Assembly: GCA_003161435.1 (NCBI GenBank)
Contig: PMOS01000016.1
Span: 1 to 62,180 of the forward strand
Length of the DNA stretch: 62,180 nt
Source of the DNA: Vulcanimicrobiota bacterium
GTDB lineage: Bacteria; Vulcanimicrobiota; Vulcanimicrobiia; Vulcanimicrobiales; Vulcanimicrobiaceae
Reading direction: 5' to 3'
A program made the position numbers and the translations under genes. The stretch's first letter is position 1. Each line of letters opens with the position of its first letter. Shown here one piece after another: positions 36,046 to 44,297 of this stretch. Under the pieces are notes generated by a model that saw only the letters and a list, made by a program, of their open reading frames with translations, ran no database searches and was not told the origin of the DNA.

Positions 36046-36588
36046 ATGAGAAGACCGCGGATCAGTTCGCTCGCGGTGATCTGCGCCGTCGCGGCTGCGT
36101 TCTCACCGGCATCGGCATCGGCGTCGGTTCAGGACGACGTCACACGCGCCACAGTTTCCGCGCTCTACGAGAAGCTGGGGATACCGACGTCGCTGGTACA
36201 CGTGTCCTATGTCAGTGTTGTCGGCCGGTGGGCCTTTACGACATGGACCGCCCAAGAAAGCGCCGGTGACAGCATCGTGCATCAGGTCAACGACAGGTGG
36301 AATGTGCTCGATCAAGGTCACGGCGAGATGAACCTCGTCATCTTGGTGGCCTCAGGTGTACCTTCCGCGATCGCGGACGCGCTGCTGCACGGCGCGTGTC
36401 CGACGCCCAGTGGCGAATTGCCGCGTTCGGGCGACCAATACACGAGCGTCGCCGTGCGACGCACCGACAGGCGTCGCGGGTACCGCGACGGGACAATTCC
36501 GTGTCCCGCCTTTGTGACCGCTGAAGCGACCATTGGCGGCGCGGCACCGTCGTTGTTCCTTCGACGAGCTCAGGAACAACGAACGTAG
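36046..36588 (+). CDS. Exported protein of unknown function, tandem paralog B
   Basis: The 180-residue protein is the paralog of the previous one: signal peptide ending SASA, VQDDVTRATVSALYEKLG, HVSYVSVVGRWAFTTW, LVILVASGVPSAIADALLHGACPTP and VAVRR. It starts five bases after the stop of paralog A, so both are cotranscribed. The last about 20 codons run through a REP-like hairpin (36551-36581), so the C-terminus (SLFLRRAQEQRT) is encoded by repeat DNA and may be a recent extension. Confidence 0.7.
   Translation: MRRPRISSLAVICAVAAAFSPASASASVQDDVTRATVSALYEKLGIPTSLVHVSYVSVVGRWAFTTWTAQESAGDSIVHQVNDRWNVLDQGHGEMNLVILVASGVPSAIADALLHGACPTPSGELPRSGDQYTSVAVRRTDRRRGYRDGTIPCPAFVTAEATIGGAAPSLFLRRAQEQRT
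36551..36581. repeat. REP-like hairpin (family member 3)
   Basis: CGTTGTTCCT (36551-36560) and AGGAACAACG (36572-36581) form a perfect 10-bp stem around the family loop TCGACGAGCTC. It lies inside the 3' end of the exported-protein gene. Confidence 0.8.
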
Positions 36589-36594
36589 GGCACG

Positions 36595-36621
36595 GTCATC
36601 GTTCGACGGGCTCACGATGAC
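36595..36621. repeat. REP-like hairpin (family member 4)
   Basis: GTCATCGT (36595-36602) and ACGATGAC (36614-36621) pair perfectly around TCGACGGGCTC. Confidence 0.8.
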
Positions 36622-36629
36622 AAGGGGCG

Positions 36630-36656
36630 GTCATCGTTCGACGAGCTCACGATGAC
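36630..36656. repeat. REP-like hairpin (family member 5)
   Basis: GTCATCGT (36630-36637) and ACGATGAC (36649-36656) pair perfectly around TCGACGAGCTC. It overlaps the stop codon of the minus-strand SRPBCC gene and probably helps end transcription from both sides. Confidence 0.8.
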
Positions 36657-37657
36657 AACGGGGTTTCACGGGCGAGGGATTCGTAGGCGTCGATGACGCG
36701 GGGGAAGACGGAAAAGAATTCCGGTGGATCTTCGTTGCGCAAGCTCGCCGTGAGGGCGTCGAGGAGACTGTGCCAACCGGCTGCGTTGCGGCCGTAGTAC
36801 TCGGGCAACACGCCGGTGTGGGTGAGGACGAGGCGGGTGCCGTCGTCGTGCGGCGTGAGCTCGAACCGCACGACCGACGGATCCGGGCGGCGGGTTTCGT
36901 GCTGCGTTGAGAACCAGGTGTACGCGAGCGCGCTCGGCGGCTCGTACGTCTGCACCGTGGTTTCGATGACGTCGTCGTTGGCGAGCAGCGTCAACGTCGA
37001 CGTGGCGCCGGCGGTCGGCGCGATCTCGCCTCGGCCGAGCCAGGTTGCGAGCAACGTGCCCTCGGTGAGGTAGGACCATACGCGCTCGGGCGGCGCGGGC
37101 AGCACGCGTTCGAGCCGTACCGTTCCGGTGGCGGGGAAGGTTGCGAGCGGGCCGTAGCGCGGCTCGATCTCGGCGTAACGTGCAAACGCGTCGGGTCCGC
37201 CCGATCCGTCGAGCTGCGCGACGAGCGTGTCGAGGTGCGCGTGCCAGCCGGCAGCGACCGTCGTGTACGAATCGACGGGCAGCGCACGGTGCGTGAGCGT
37301 GAGCCGCACGCCGTCGCCATGGATTGCGAGCTCGAAGCGGACGATCGAGTCGCGGATCGCGCCGCCGGGCGCGTGGAGCTCGATCCAGTCGTACTCGAGC
37401 ACGTGCGGCGGGTCGAACACCCGCGTGCGAATCGTCAGCCCGCCGCCGGGTTCGCCGTCCTCACCCTCCCACGTCATCGTGCTCTCGCCGCCGACCGTCG
37501 ACGGGATCTCGGTGGCTCCGATCCACGTCGCCTTGAGATCGGACTCGGTGAGGTATGCCCACACGCGTTCGATCGGGCCGGGCAGGTCGCGCACGAAGCG
37601 GATGGTGCGCGCGTCGAGCAGCGTGCCGAAGGCGTTCGCGGTCGTCGGTTCGCTCAT
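36647..37657 (-). CDS. Tandem SRPBCC (AHSA1-like) domain protein
   Basis: The 336-residue protein contains two copies of the AHSA1/SRPBCC fold. Copy 1 (about 15-170) has FVRDLPGPIERVWAYLTESDLKATWIG, and copy 2 (about 180-330) has LERVLPAPPERVWSYLTEGTLLATWLG. Each continues with a strand series and a C-terminal helix starting AAGWHxxLD. The fold binds hydrophobic ligands in a groove. The gene overlaps the upstream ArsR-type regulator by four bases (ATGA), a pairing widely seen for AHSA1 proteins. The regulator therefore likely controls this gene. Single-domain versions are the rule, so the internal duplication is notable. Confidence 0.88.
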   Translation of the reverse strand: MSEPTTANAFGTLLDARTIRFVRDLPGPIERVWAYLTESDLKATWIGATEIPSTVGGESTMTWEGEDGEPGGGLTIRTRVFDPPHVLEYDWIELHAPGGAIRDSIVRFELAIHGDGVRLTLTHRALPVDSYTTVAAGWHAHLDTLVAQLDGSGGPDAFARYAEIEPRYGPLATFPATGTVRLERVLPAPPERVWSYLTEGTLLATWLGRGEIAPTAGATSTLTLLANDDVIETTVQTYEPPSALAYTWFSTQHETRRPDPSVVRFELTPHDDGTRLVLTHTGVLPEYYGRNAAGWHSLLDALTASLRNEDPPEFFSVFPRVIDAYESLARETPLSS

Positions 37658-37974
37658 GGTGCTTTCCCCGTGCTGCCGTCGGCGGCGAGCTGTGCTTGGA
37701 GCGCGTCGAGACGGCCCGACCAGAAGCGGCGGAAGCGCGCCAGCCACGCGTCGAGCTCGGCCAGCCCGCGCGGATCGAGCGCGTACATGCGGCGTTGGGC
37801 GTCGCGCCGCACCGCGACGATTCCGGCGTCGCGGAGCAGCTTGAGATGCTGCGACACCGCCGGCGGCGTCATATCGAAGCGGCGCGCGATCTCACCGGCG
37901 GGGAGTTCGCGTGTCGCGAGCATCTCGACGATGCGGCGCCGGGTCGGGTCGCCCAGGACGGCGAAGCCGTGCAT
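37654..37974 (-). CDS. ArsR-family transcriptional regulator
   Basis: The 106-residue protein is a winged-helix repressor: VLGDPTRRRIVEMLATRELPAGEIARRFDMTPPAVSQHLKLLRDAGIV, then RRDAQRRMYALDP. No metal-binding cysteine pair (such as CVC) is visible, so it is probably the metal-independent subgroup that partners SRPBCC proteins. ATG at 37974 is preceded by an AT-rich promoter whose predicted transcription start falls at the ATG, giving a leaderless message. It is divergent from recA. Confidence 0.9.
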   Translation of the reverse strand: MHGFAVLGDPTRRRIVEMLATRELPAGEIARRFDMTPPAVSQHLKLLRDAGIVAVRRDAQRRMYALDPRGLAELDAWLARFRRFWSGRLDALQAQLAADGSTGKAP

Positions 37975-37980
37975 GCCGTT

Positions 37981-38009
37981 ATAATATAGTAGATGCTTAA
38001 GTAAGTAAA
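37981..38009 (-). promoter_or_regulatory. Promoter of the ArsR/SRPBCC operon
   Basis: On the minus strand TTTACT (38009-38004), 17 bases, TATTAT (37986-37981). This AT-rich island stands out in GC-rich DNA. The expected start point is about 37974, the A of the ATG. Confidence 0.5.
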
Positions 38010-38029
38010 GACCTAATAATGTGAACCAT

Positions 38030-38043
38030 CGAACAGAGGTTCG
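38030..38043. promoter_or_regulatory. LexA (SOS) box upstream of recA
   Basis: CGAACAGAGGTTCG fits the CGAAC-N4-GTTCG LexA box of Gram-positive lineages, and the inverted repeat extends to 9 bp on each side (38026-38034 and 38039-38047). It lies 163 bases before the recA ATG in the recA/arsR intergenic region, so recA is probably SOS-induced. Confidence 0.75.
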
Positions 38044-38205
38044 ATGGCTGCCTGCCTCGAAATGGTGACCTAACGACGCGCCCTTGCCGGCGTGGGAGCA
38101 GCGTGGGAAATCCCGATGACGGGTTCGCACCCTGCCACGCATATGGCATCACGGCGCGGTACCGTCGGAATCAATCACCGACAGCATTCGCCGCACGGAG
38201 CACCC

Positions 38206-39255
38206 ATGGCCGACGAAAAGCAAATCGCCCTCTCGAACGCATTAGCTCAGATCGAGCGTCAGTTCGGTAAGGGCTCCATCATGAAGATGGGCGAGTTCAC
38301 CGACAGAATGGCGTTCGACGTCATCTCCACCGGTTCGATCGCGCTCGACCTCGCGCTCGGCGTCGGCGGGCTGCCGCGCGGACGCGTCGTCGAGATCTAC
38401 GGTCCGGAGTCGAGCGGTAAGACGACGCTCGCGCTGCACGTGATCGCCGAAGCGCAAAAAGCCGGCGGGACGGCGGCCTTCGTCGACGTCGAGCACGCGC
38501 TCGACCCGGCGTACGCGCAAGCGCTGGGGATCGATCTCGACAACCTGCTCGTCTCGCAACCCGACGCCGGAGAACAGGCGCTCGACATCGCCGAGATGCT
38601 CGTCCGCTCGAACGCGGTCGACGTCGTGGTGGTCGACTCGGTCGCCGCGCTGGTCACCAAGGCCGAGCTCGAAGGCGACATGGGCGATACCCACGTCGGC
38701 TTGCAAGCGCGGCTGATGTCGCAAGCGCTGCGCAAGCTCACCTCGGCGATCTCGCGCTCGAAGTGCGTGATGATCTTCATCAACCAGCTGCGCGAGAAGG
38801 TCGGCGTGATGTTCGGCAGCCCCGAGACGACCTCAGGCGGCCGCGCGCTCAAATTCTACGCGTCGGTCCGGCTCGACGTGCGCAAGCTCGAACAGATCAA
38901 GGTCGGCCAAGACGTCGTCGGCACGCGCACCCGCGTGAAAGTCGTCAAGAACAAGGTCGCGCCGCCCTTCCGCATGGCCGAATTCGATATCACCTATGGC
39001 AAGGGGATCTCGAAGATGGGCTCGATCATCGACGTCGCGCTCGAGCGGAACATCATCGGGAAGTCCGGCTCGTGGTACACCTACGGCGAGCAGCGCATCG
39101 GTCAGGGACGCGAGAACGCCAAGTCGTATCTCGAAGAGCACACCGACGTCGCCGACGAGATCTCGACCAAGATCCGCGACGCGCTCAAAGCCACCGTCTC
39201 GCCGAACGGAATCGCCAAGACCGTCGGCGCCACCGCAGCAACGGACGACGACTAA
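38206..39255 (+). CDS. recA: Recombinase A
   Basis: The 349-residue RecA forms filaments on single-stranded DNA for homologous recombination and LexA cleavage. It has the Walker [10 protein letters not shown], the EHALDP and [11 protein letters not shown] segments, the [15 protein letters not shown] region, the [35 protein letters not shown] block and a short acidic C-terminus (ATDDD). The ATG at 38206 has CACGGAG upstream; the longer frame adds 38 non-homologous residues. A LexA box lies upstream, and recX follows after a REP-like hairpin. Confidence 0.98.
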   Translation: MADEKQIALSNALAQIERQFGKGSIMKMGEFTDRMAFDVISTGSIALDLALGVGGLPRGRVVEIYGPESSGKTTLALHVIAEAQKAGGTAAFVDVEHALDPAYAQALGIDLDNLLVSQPDAGEQALDIAEMLVRSNAVDVVVVDSVAALVTKAELEGDMGDTHVGLQARLMSQALRKLTSAISRSKCVMIFINQLREKVGVMFGSPETTSGGRALKFYASVRLDVRKLEQIKVGQDVVGTRTRVKVVKNKVAPPFRMAEFDITYGKGISKMGSIIDVALERNIIGKSGSWYTYGEQRIGQGRENAKSYLEEHTDVADEISTKIRDALKATVSPNGIAKTVGATAATDDD

Positions 39256-39259
39256 CCGC

Positions 39260-39284
39260 GTCCCTTCGAGAGCCTCAGGATGAC
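39260..39284. repeat. REP-like hairpin (family member 6) between recA and recX
   Basis: GTCCCTTCGAGAGCCTCAGG and the following ATGAC form an imperfect member of the family. Its right arm contains AGGA at 39277-39280, which serves as the Shine-Dalgarno of recX starting at 39285. Confidence 0.6.
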
Positions 39285-39776
39285 ATGAGTCCGGAGTCTG
39301 CCCAGCGTGCTAGTGAGCGGCATGCTAGACTGACGGCGCTGCGTATGCTTGCGCTTCGTCGTCTGACGGAGGCGCAGCTTTTTGCGAAGCTGGAGCGGAA
39401 GGGGTTTGACCCGGAGGTGGCCGCCGCGGCGGTCGCCTCGTGCAAGCGCGATCGGCTGCTCGACGATACGCTCTACGCGACGCTCTATGTCGAAGGCAAG
39501 CGCGCCCCGGTCGGTGATGCTCGGCTCGTAGCCGAGCTCGTCAAGCGCGGGATCGATCGCGACGCCGCGCGCGAACGCGTCGCCGAGTCGAGCATCGACG
39601 AATCGGCACGGATCGAGGCCGCCTATACCCGCCTGCGCCGGACCCACGCTTCCCTTTCCTACCAGTCCGCGGCGCGCCGGCTGGAGCGGCTCGGTTTTCC
39701 CGCATCGTCGATCTATCGCGTCCTCCGCGAGCACGCCGGAGCCGACCTCGGTGACGTTCTTGCCGATCTTAACTGA
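39285..39776 (+). CDS. recX: RecA regulatory protein RecX
   Basis: The 163-residue protein has the three-helix repeat pattern of RecX: ALRMLALRRLTEAQLFAKLERKGFD, ASCKRDRLLDDTLYATLYVEGKR, and ARRLERLGFPASSIYRVLREH. It binds in the groove of RecA filaments and limits their growth. The ATG at 39285 directly follows a REP-like hairpin whose arm provides the ribosome site. Thirty bases from recA, it is almost certainly cotranscribed with it and SOS-controlled. Confidence 0.93.
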   Translation: MSPESAQRASERHARLTALRMLALRRLTEAQLFAKLERKGFDPEVAAAAVASCKRDRLLDDTLYATLYVEGKRAPVGDARLVAELVKRGIDRDAARERVAESSIDESARIEAAYTRLRRTHASLSYQSAARRLERLGFPASSIYRVLREHAGADLGDVLADLN

Positions 39777-39828
39777 GTGAGGTTTCTCCGAGGAATCCCC
39801 AGGGTCGCATGGTAAGGTCGCGGTAACG

Positions 39829-41145
39829 ATGCGATTCTCGATCGTCCGAGGGGTGCTTTGCACGCTCGCGGCCCTCGCTTTGCTCGCACCTCGGCCCGTT
39901 TCGGCGCTCGAGCTCGATGCAATCTCGAAGGCCGCAGCCGGATACACGGTCGCCGATCCGAAGCTGGAGTCGATGTACCGGGCCGCCCTGCTCGACACGA
40001 ACCGGCAGGTGACCCTCGCGTCCGACGGGACCGCTTACATCAAGACCGGCGACATCCCGGCCGAATGGCTGCGTGATGCCAGCGTTCAGGTGCGGCCCTA
40101 TCTATACTTCGCCAAGGGCGACATGCAGGTCGACGCGCTGCTCCGCGGGACGATCGCCCGCATGGGCAAGTATCTTCAAGTCGATCCGTACGCCAACGCC
40201 TTCACCCTGGATTACCGGGTCTGGGAGCGCAAGTTCGAGCTCGACTCGCTGGCGTATCCGATCACGCTGGCCTGGACGTACTGGAAGCAGACCGGCGACG
40301 CTTCGATTTTTACCGGTGACCTGTCGCTCGGGTTTGACAGCGCGCTCAGCACGATGGAGCGCGAGCAAGACCATCCGCGCAACTCGACCTACATGGAGAA
40401 GGAGCTCGTCAACGGCGGCAAGGGAAACCCCGTCGCGTACACCGGCATGATCTGGACCGGCTTTCGGCCCTCTGACGACGCGTGCACGTACGACTACCTC
40501 ATCCCCTCGGAGATGATGGCCGTCGTCGCGCTGGGCAACCTCGAGGAGATCGAGCGCGACGTGTACCACAACGTCATCAAGGCCCAACGCGCGAAGGCGT
40601 TGCGCGACGAGGTCCAGACCGGGATCCAGACCTACGGCGTTCAGTTCACCCCGAACTACGGCTACATCTACGCGTACGAGGTCGACGGCTTCGGCAACAA
40701 GATCCTGATGGACGACGCCAACGTGCCCTCGCTGCTCTCCGCGCCGTACCTCGGCTATACGAAGCCGTCGTCGTTCGTCTACCGCAACACGCGCAAGTTC
40801 TTGCTGTCCAAAGACAACCCGACGTACTACGTGGGCAAGATCGCGCGCGGCATCGGCTCGCCGCACACGAACGACAACTACGTCTGGCCGATCGCGTTGC
40901 TGATGCAAGGGTTCACGGCCTCGAGCGACGGCGAGCGAAAAGACGTGCTCACCCAATTGCTGGCGTCCGATCCGGGCGATCATCTGCTGCACGAATCGTT
41001 CAACCCCGACGATCCCAGCAAGTTCACTCGCGCCGATTTCGGCTGGCCGAACGCGCTCTTCAGCGAATACGTGATGACGCAATTCGAAGGCGTCCCGTCG
41101 TTGCCGGTCGGGTCGACGGCCGATCTCGACTTCCGCGGAGATTAA
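39829..41145 (+). CDS. Glycoside hydrolase family 125 (exo-alpha-1,6-mannosidase)
   Basis: The 438-residue protein has a signal peptide (about 1-26, ending VSA) and a complete GH125 (alpha/alpha)6 barrel: YIKTGDIPAEWLRDASVQ, FRPSDDACTYDYLIPSEMM (the aspartate here is the likely general acid), MDDANVPSLLSAPYLG, RGIGSPHTNDNYVWPIAL and LLHESFNPDDPSKFTRADFGW, which includes the likely base. Members release mannose from the non-reducing end of alpha-1,6-mannosides. It is exported and stands alone between recX and purA. Confidence 0.93.
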   Translation: MRFSIVRGVLCTLAALALLAPRPVSALELDAISKAAAGYTVADPKLESMYRAALLDTNRQVTLASDGTAYIKTGDIPAEWLRDASVQVRPYLYFAKGDMQVDALLRGTIARMGKYLQVDPYANAFTLDYRVWERKFELDSLAYPITLAWTYWKQTGDASIFTGDLSLGFDSALSTMEREQDHPRNSTYMEKELVNGGKGNPVAYTGMIWTGFRPSDDACTYDYLIPSEMMAVVALGNLEEIERDVYHNVIKAQRAKALRDEVQTGIQTYGVQFTPNYGYIYAYEVDGFGNKILMDDANVPSLLSAPYLGYTKPSSFVYRNTRKFLLSKDNPTYYVGKIARGIGSPHTNDNYVWPIALLMQGFTASSDGERKDVLTQLLASDPGDHLLHESFNPDDPSKFTRADFGWPNALFSEYVMTQFEGVPSLPVGSTADLDFRGD

Positions 41146-41147
41146 GT

Positions 41148-41172
41148 GTGTTGACGCAAAGTGCGTCAACAC
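41148..41172. terminator. Perfect 11-bp inverted repeat between the mannosidase gene and purA
   Basis: GTGTTGACGCA (41148-41158) and TGCGTCAACAC (41162-41172) pair perfectly around three bases. It begins three bases after the mannosidase stop. There is no T tract, so it may be a Rho-type hairpin or an operator for purA, whose GTG start is 34 bases further on. Confidence 0.5.
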
Positions 41173-41206
41173 TCCCGTTCGGCGTTCGGCCGATCCGGAG
41201 TGCGCT

Positions 41207-42499
41207 GTGAGCATTCTCCGCCGGACGCCGCCGGACCAGAAACGTCCGGTCGACATCGTGGTGGGGATTCAGTGGGGCGACGAGGGCAAGGGGCGCGTCG
41301 TCGACCTGCTCGCGCGCGACTACGCGGCGATCGCGCGGTTCGGGGGCGGCGACAACGCGGGACATTCGATCGAAGTCGGTCAGACGAAGCTGGCCTTGCA
41401 CATCGTGCCGTCCGGGGTGCTCGTCGAGGGGACGAAGCTGCTGATCGGCGCGGGAACGGTCGTCTCGCTGCAGGGGCTGGTGAAGGAGCTCGATACCCTC
41501 GAGGCGCTCGGCGTCGACATCACGCGCATCGCGATTTCCGCCCGCGCGCACATCGTGTTTCCGTATCACGCGACGCTCGACCGGCTGGCCGAGAAGCAGC
41601 GCGGTAGCGCGGCGATCGGAACGACCGGCCGCGGGATCGGGCCGGCCTACGTCGACCGCGTCGCGCGGCTGGGGATCACCTTCGGCGACCTGGCCAAGCC
41701 CGAGGCGCTGGCGACCAAGGTCCGCCAAGAGCTGCTCGCACGCGCGCCGCTGTTCGCCGGCGCCGACGATGTGCCGCGTGAAGAAGACGTCATCGGCGAG
41801 ACGCTCACGCTCGCCAAACGCATCCTCCCCCGCGTGGTCGACGACGTCGCTTGGCTCGACGACGCGCTGGCCGGCGGCGGCCGCCTGTTGGCCGAAGGCG
41901 CGCAAGGGACGATGCTCGACGTAACCTTCGGGAGCTATCCGTTCGTCACCAGCTCGCACACCGTCGCCGGCGGCGCGTGCACGGGTCTGGGGATCGGTCC
42001 CAGCGCCATCGGCGGGGTCCTCGGCGTCGCGAAGGCGTACTGCACGCGCGTCGGCGGCGGGCCGTTCCCGTCCGAGCTGCTCGACGAGCGGGGCGAGCGG
42101 CTGCGCTCGCAGGGGCGTGAGTTCGGCGTGACGACCGGCCGGCCGCGGCGCTGCGGCTGGTACGATGCCGTCGCCGCCCGCTACGCAGCCCGCCTCAACG
42201 GCCTCGACGCGCTGTTCGTGACGAAGCTCGACGTGCTGTCGGGCTTCGAACGGATCGGTCTGGTGACCGGCTACCGCCGCGCCGACGGAAGAGCGTGCGG
42301 GATCGAAGCGCTGGGTGAGGCCGGCCTGCGGGTCGAGGTCGAGGAGCATCCCGGCTGGGTCGACGACCTGCGCGGGATCCGCCGTATCGCCGACTTGCCG
42401 CAAGCCGCGCGCGTCTTTCTCGACCGTCTGGCCGAGCTCACCGGCGTTCCGGTGACCGCCGTCTCGGTCGGTCCGGAGCGGTCCGCACTCGCGACCTGA
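41207..42499 (+). CDS. purA: Adenylosuccinate synthetase
   Basis: The 430-residue enzyme joins IMP and aspartate using GTP in AMP synthesis. Signature segments are VVGIQWGDEGKGRVVDLLA (P-loop), FGGGDNAGHSI, AIGTTGRGIGPAYVDR, LLAEGAQGTMLDVTFGSYPFVTSS, and TTGRPRRCGWYDAVAARYA. The GTG start at 41207 gives an N-terminus a few residues longer than usual. It ends eight bases before the -35 of the flagellar promoter at 42507. Confidence 0.97.
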   Translation: MSILRRTPPDQKRPVDIVVGIQWGDEGKGRVVDLLARDYAAIARFGGGDNAGHSIEVGQTKLALHIVPSGVLVEGTKLLIGAGTVVSLQGLVKELDTLEALGVDITRIAISARAHIVFPYHATLDRLAEKQRGSAAIGTTGRGIGPAYVDRVARLGITFGDLAKPEALATKVRQELLARAPLFAGADDVPREEDVIGETLTLAKRILPRVVDDVAWLDDALAGGGRLLAEGAQGTMLDVTFGSYPFVTSSHTVAGGACTGLGIGPSAIGGVLGVAKAYCTRVGGGPFPSELLDERGERLRSQGREFGVTTGRPRRCGWYDAVAARYAARLNGLDALFVTKLDVLSGFERIGLVTGYRRADGRACGIEALGEAGLRVEVEEHPGWVDDLRGIRRIADLPQAARVFLDRLAELTGVPVTAVSVGPERSALAT

Positions 42500-42506
42500 G
42501 ATCCGG

Positions 42507-42534
42507 TAAAGCTCGCGTCATATCGGGCCGATAG
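42507..42534 (+). promoter_or_regulatory. Sigma-28-type promoter of the fliF operon
   Basis: TAAA (42507-42510), 16 bases, GCCGATAG (42527-42534). It matches the FliA consensus except that the spacer is one base longer. It lies in the only gap upstream of fliF, about 90 bases from its start. Confidence 0.7.
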
Positions 42535-42622
42535 TATCGAGAGTACCGGGCAAGGATGTCCGGTGGAATGAGCCACGGTCGGCATCCCACGAGGCGTCTT
42601 GTACGCCCCGGCTAGGTGGCAT

Positions 42623-44296
42623 TTGGATCGTCTGACCTCGTCCGCCGCGTCGTACCCCGCTCGCATTCGCGAGTGGTGGAGCGCTCAGGCCGGCGCGACG
42701 CGCATGTTCTACGGCGCGATCGCCGTGGCCGCGGTGCTGGCGTTGGCGTTCTTCGCAGCGTTCCGTTTGCGTGGCCCCGACTACGCCGTGCTGTTCTCGA
42801 ACATGGCGCCGGACGAAGCGAACGCCGTCATCCAAAAGCTCGACGCGGAGAAAATTCCGCACCGGCTCGCCGACAGCGGCGCGACGATCCTCGTCCCGCA
42901 CGAAGACGTCTACGAGCAGCGCGTGCAGCTCGCCGGCCAAGGCATCGTCAAAGCGGGCGGCAGCACCGGCTTCGAGCTGTTCGACCGCACCAACCTCGGG
43001 ATGACCGACTTCCAAGAAAAGATCGCCAAGACGCGCGCCACCGAAGGCGAGCTCCAGCGCACGATCTCGGGGCTTACGCCGGTGTTGTCCGCGCGCGTCC
43101 ATATCGCGACGCCCGAGGCGTCGCTGTACTCGACGACGCAGCAGCCGTCGACGGCATCCGTCGCGATCCAGACCAAGCCCGGTATGCAACTCGGCGCGCA
43201 AGAAGTCCGCGGCATCACGCAGCTCGTGGCCGGCGCGGTCGAGGGACTCAAACCCGAGAACGTGACGATCGTCGATCAGAACGGCACGATCTTGCGCCCG
43301 TCCGCGCTCGAGGGCGCCGGCACGCTGGGCGACGCGTCCAACGCGCTCCAGCTCACTCAAGACCAGCTCATCGCCAAGGAGAAATACGAGTCCGATCTGC
43401 AGCAGTCGCTGCAAGGACTGCTCGACGCGACGATCGGCGCGCACCGTTCCGCGGTGCGGGTCGCCACCCAAATGGACTTCGACGCGAACTCCACCGAAAC
43501 CGAATCGTACGCGCCACAGGGCACCGTGCGCTCGCAGCAGAGCGAGCGCGAGGGGTACACCGGCGGTGCCGCCGGCCGCGCTGCCGCGATCGGTGTGCCG
43601 GGGACGACGACCAACGTCATCCCGACGTATCAGGGCACGCAGGGCCAACAGGGCGCCGGGCGCTACACGAAGTCGAAGACGACCACCAACTACGAAGTCA
43701 CCAAAGCCCTGGCCAAGCACGTCGACGCGCCGGGGAAGATCACCCGGTTGTCGGTGGCCGTGCTGGTGAACGCACCCGGGCCCGGCGCGCCTCCGCCGAA
43801 CTCGGCCAACGCCGTGCCGGCCGCCTACGTCGTCTCGGCGACCGACGTCGCGAAGATTCGCAACTCCGTCGCCGCCGCCGCCGGGATCGATCCGGCCCGC
43901 GGCGATCAGGTGTCGGTCGAAGCGATTCCCTTTGCCCTCACGCCCGAGGCGATCGCCGCGCGCTCGGCGTCAACGACCGTGCTGGGCCTGCCGACCGTGC
44001 CGTTCGTCGCGCTGCTCGTCATCGCCGGCATCGCCGCGGCGGGCTTCGGCCTGGCGTTCGTTCGCCGCCGCACCTTCCGCCCGAGCGCGGAGCTGCCGAC
44101 CTTCGACTCGTCGCTGGCCGAAGAGCTCCCATCTTTCGAAGAACACCCCATGCTCGACGGCTCGCCGTCGATCGCCGCGCCGATTCGGTCGGCTGCCGAT
44201 CTCACCCGCGAACAGATGATCGAATACGTCACGACCGTGGCTCAAGAGAACCCCGACAGCATCGCTAAGCTCGTCAAATTGTGGTTGGCCGAATAA
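42623..44296 (+). CDS. fliF: Flagellar MS-ring protein
   Basis: The 557-residue protein forms the membrane ring that houses the export gate. It has a first membrane helix (about residues 30-48), the secretin-like ring domains (YAVLFSNMAPDEANAVIQKLD, then GFELFDRTNLGMTDFQEKI, ARVHIATPEASLY and SVAIQTKPGMQL), a flexible Gly/Gln-rich segment (VPTYQGTQGQQ), and a second helix (about 455-478). The C-terminal FliG-binding tail is REQMIEYVTTVAQENPDSIAKLVKLWL. TTG at 42623 (MDRLTSS) with AGGTGG upstream is preferred to the TTG at 42599. It is the first gene of the main flagellar operon. Confidence 0.95.
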   Translation: MDRLTSSAASYPARIREWWSAQAGATRMFYGAIAVAAVLALAFFAAFRLRGPDYAVLFSNMAPDEANAVIQKLDAEKIPHRLADSGATILVPHEDVYEQRVQLAGQGIVKAGGSTGFELFDRTNLGMTDFQEKIAKTRATEGELQRTISGLTPVLSARVHIATPEASLYSTTQQPSTASVAIQTKPGMQLGAQEVRGITQLVAGAVEGLKPENVTIVDQNGTILRPSALEGAGTLGDASNALQLTQDQLIAKEKYESDLQQSLQGLLDATIGAHRSAVRVATQMDFDANSTETESYAPQGTVRSQQSEREGYTGGAAGRAAAIGVPGTTTNVIPTYQGTQGQQGAGRYTKSKTTTNYEVTKALAKHVDAPGKITRLSVAVLVNAPGPGAPPPNSANAVPAAYVVSATDVAKIRNSVAAAAGIDPARGDQVSVEAIPFALTPEAIAARSASTTVLGLPTVPFVALLVIAGIAAAGFGLAFVRRRTFRPSAELPTFDSSLAEELPSFEEHPMLDGSPSIAAPIRSAADLTREQMIEYVTTVAQENPDSIAKLVKLWLAE

Positions 44297-44297
44297 T

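Noticed and set aside
36551..36656. CRISPR array
   Set aside because: Three short palindromic repeats are close together, but spacing is irregular (about 10-15 bases), stems differ and there are no spacers or cas genes.
41148..41172. Typical Rho-independent terminator
   Set aside because: The stem is perfect but no T tract follows, so an intrinsic terminator is not proven.
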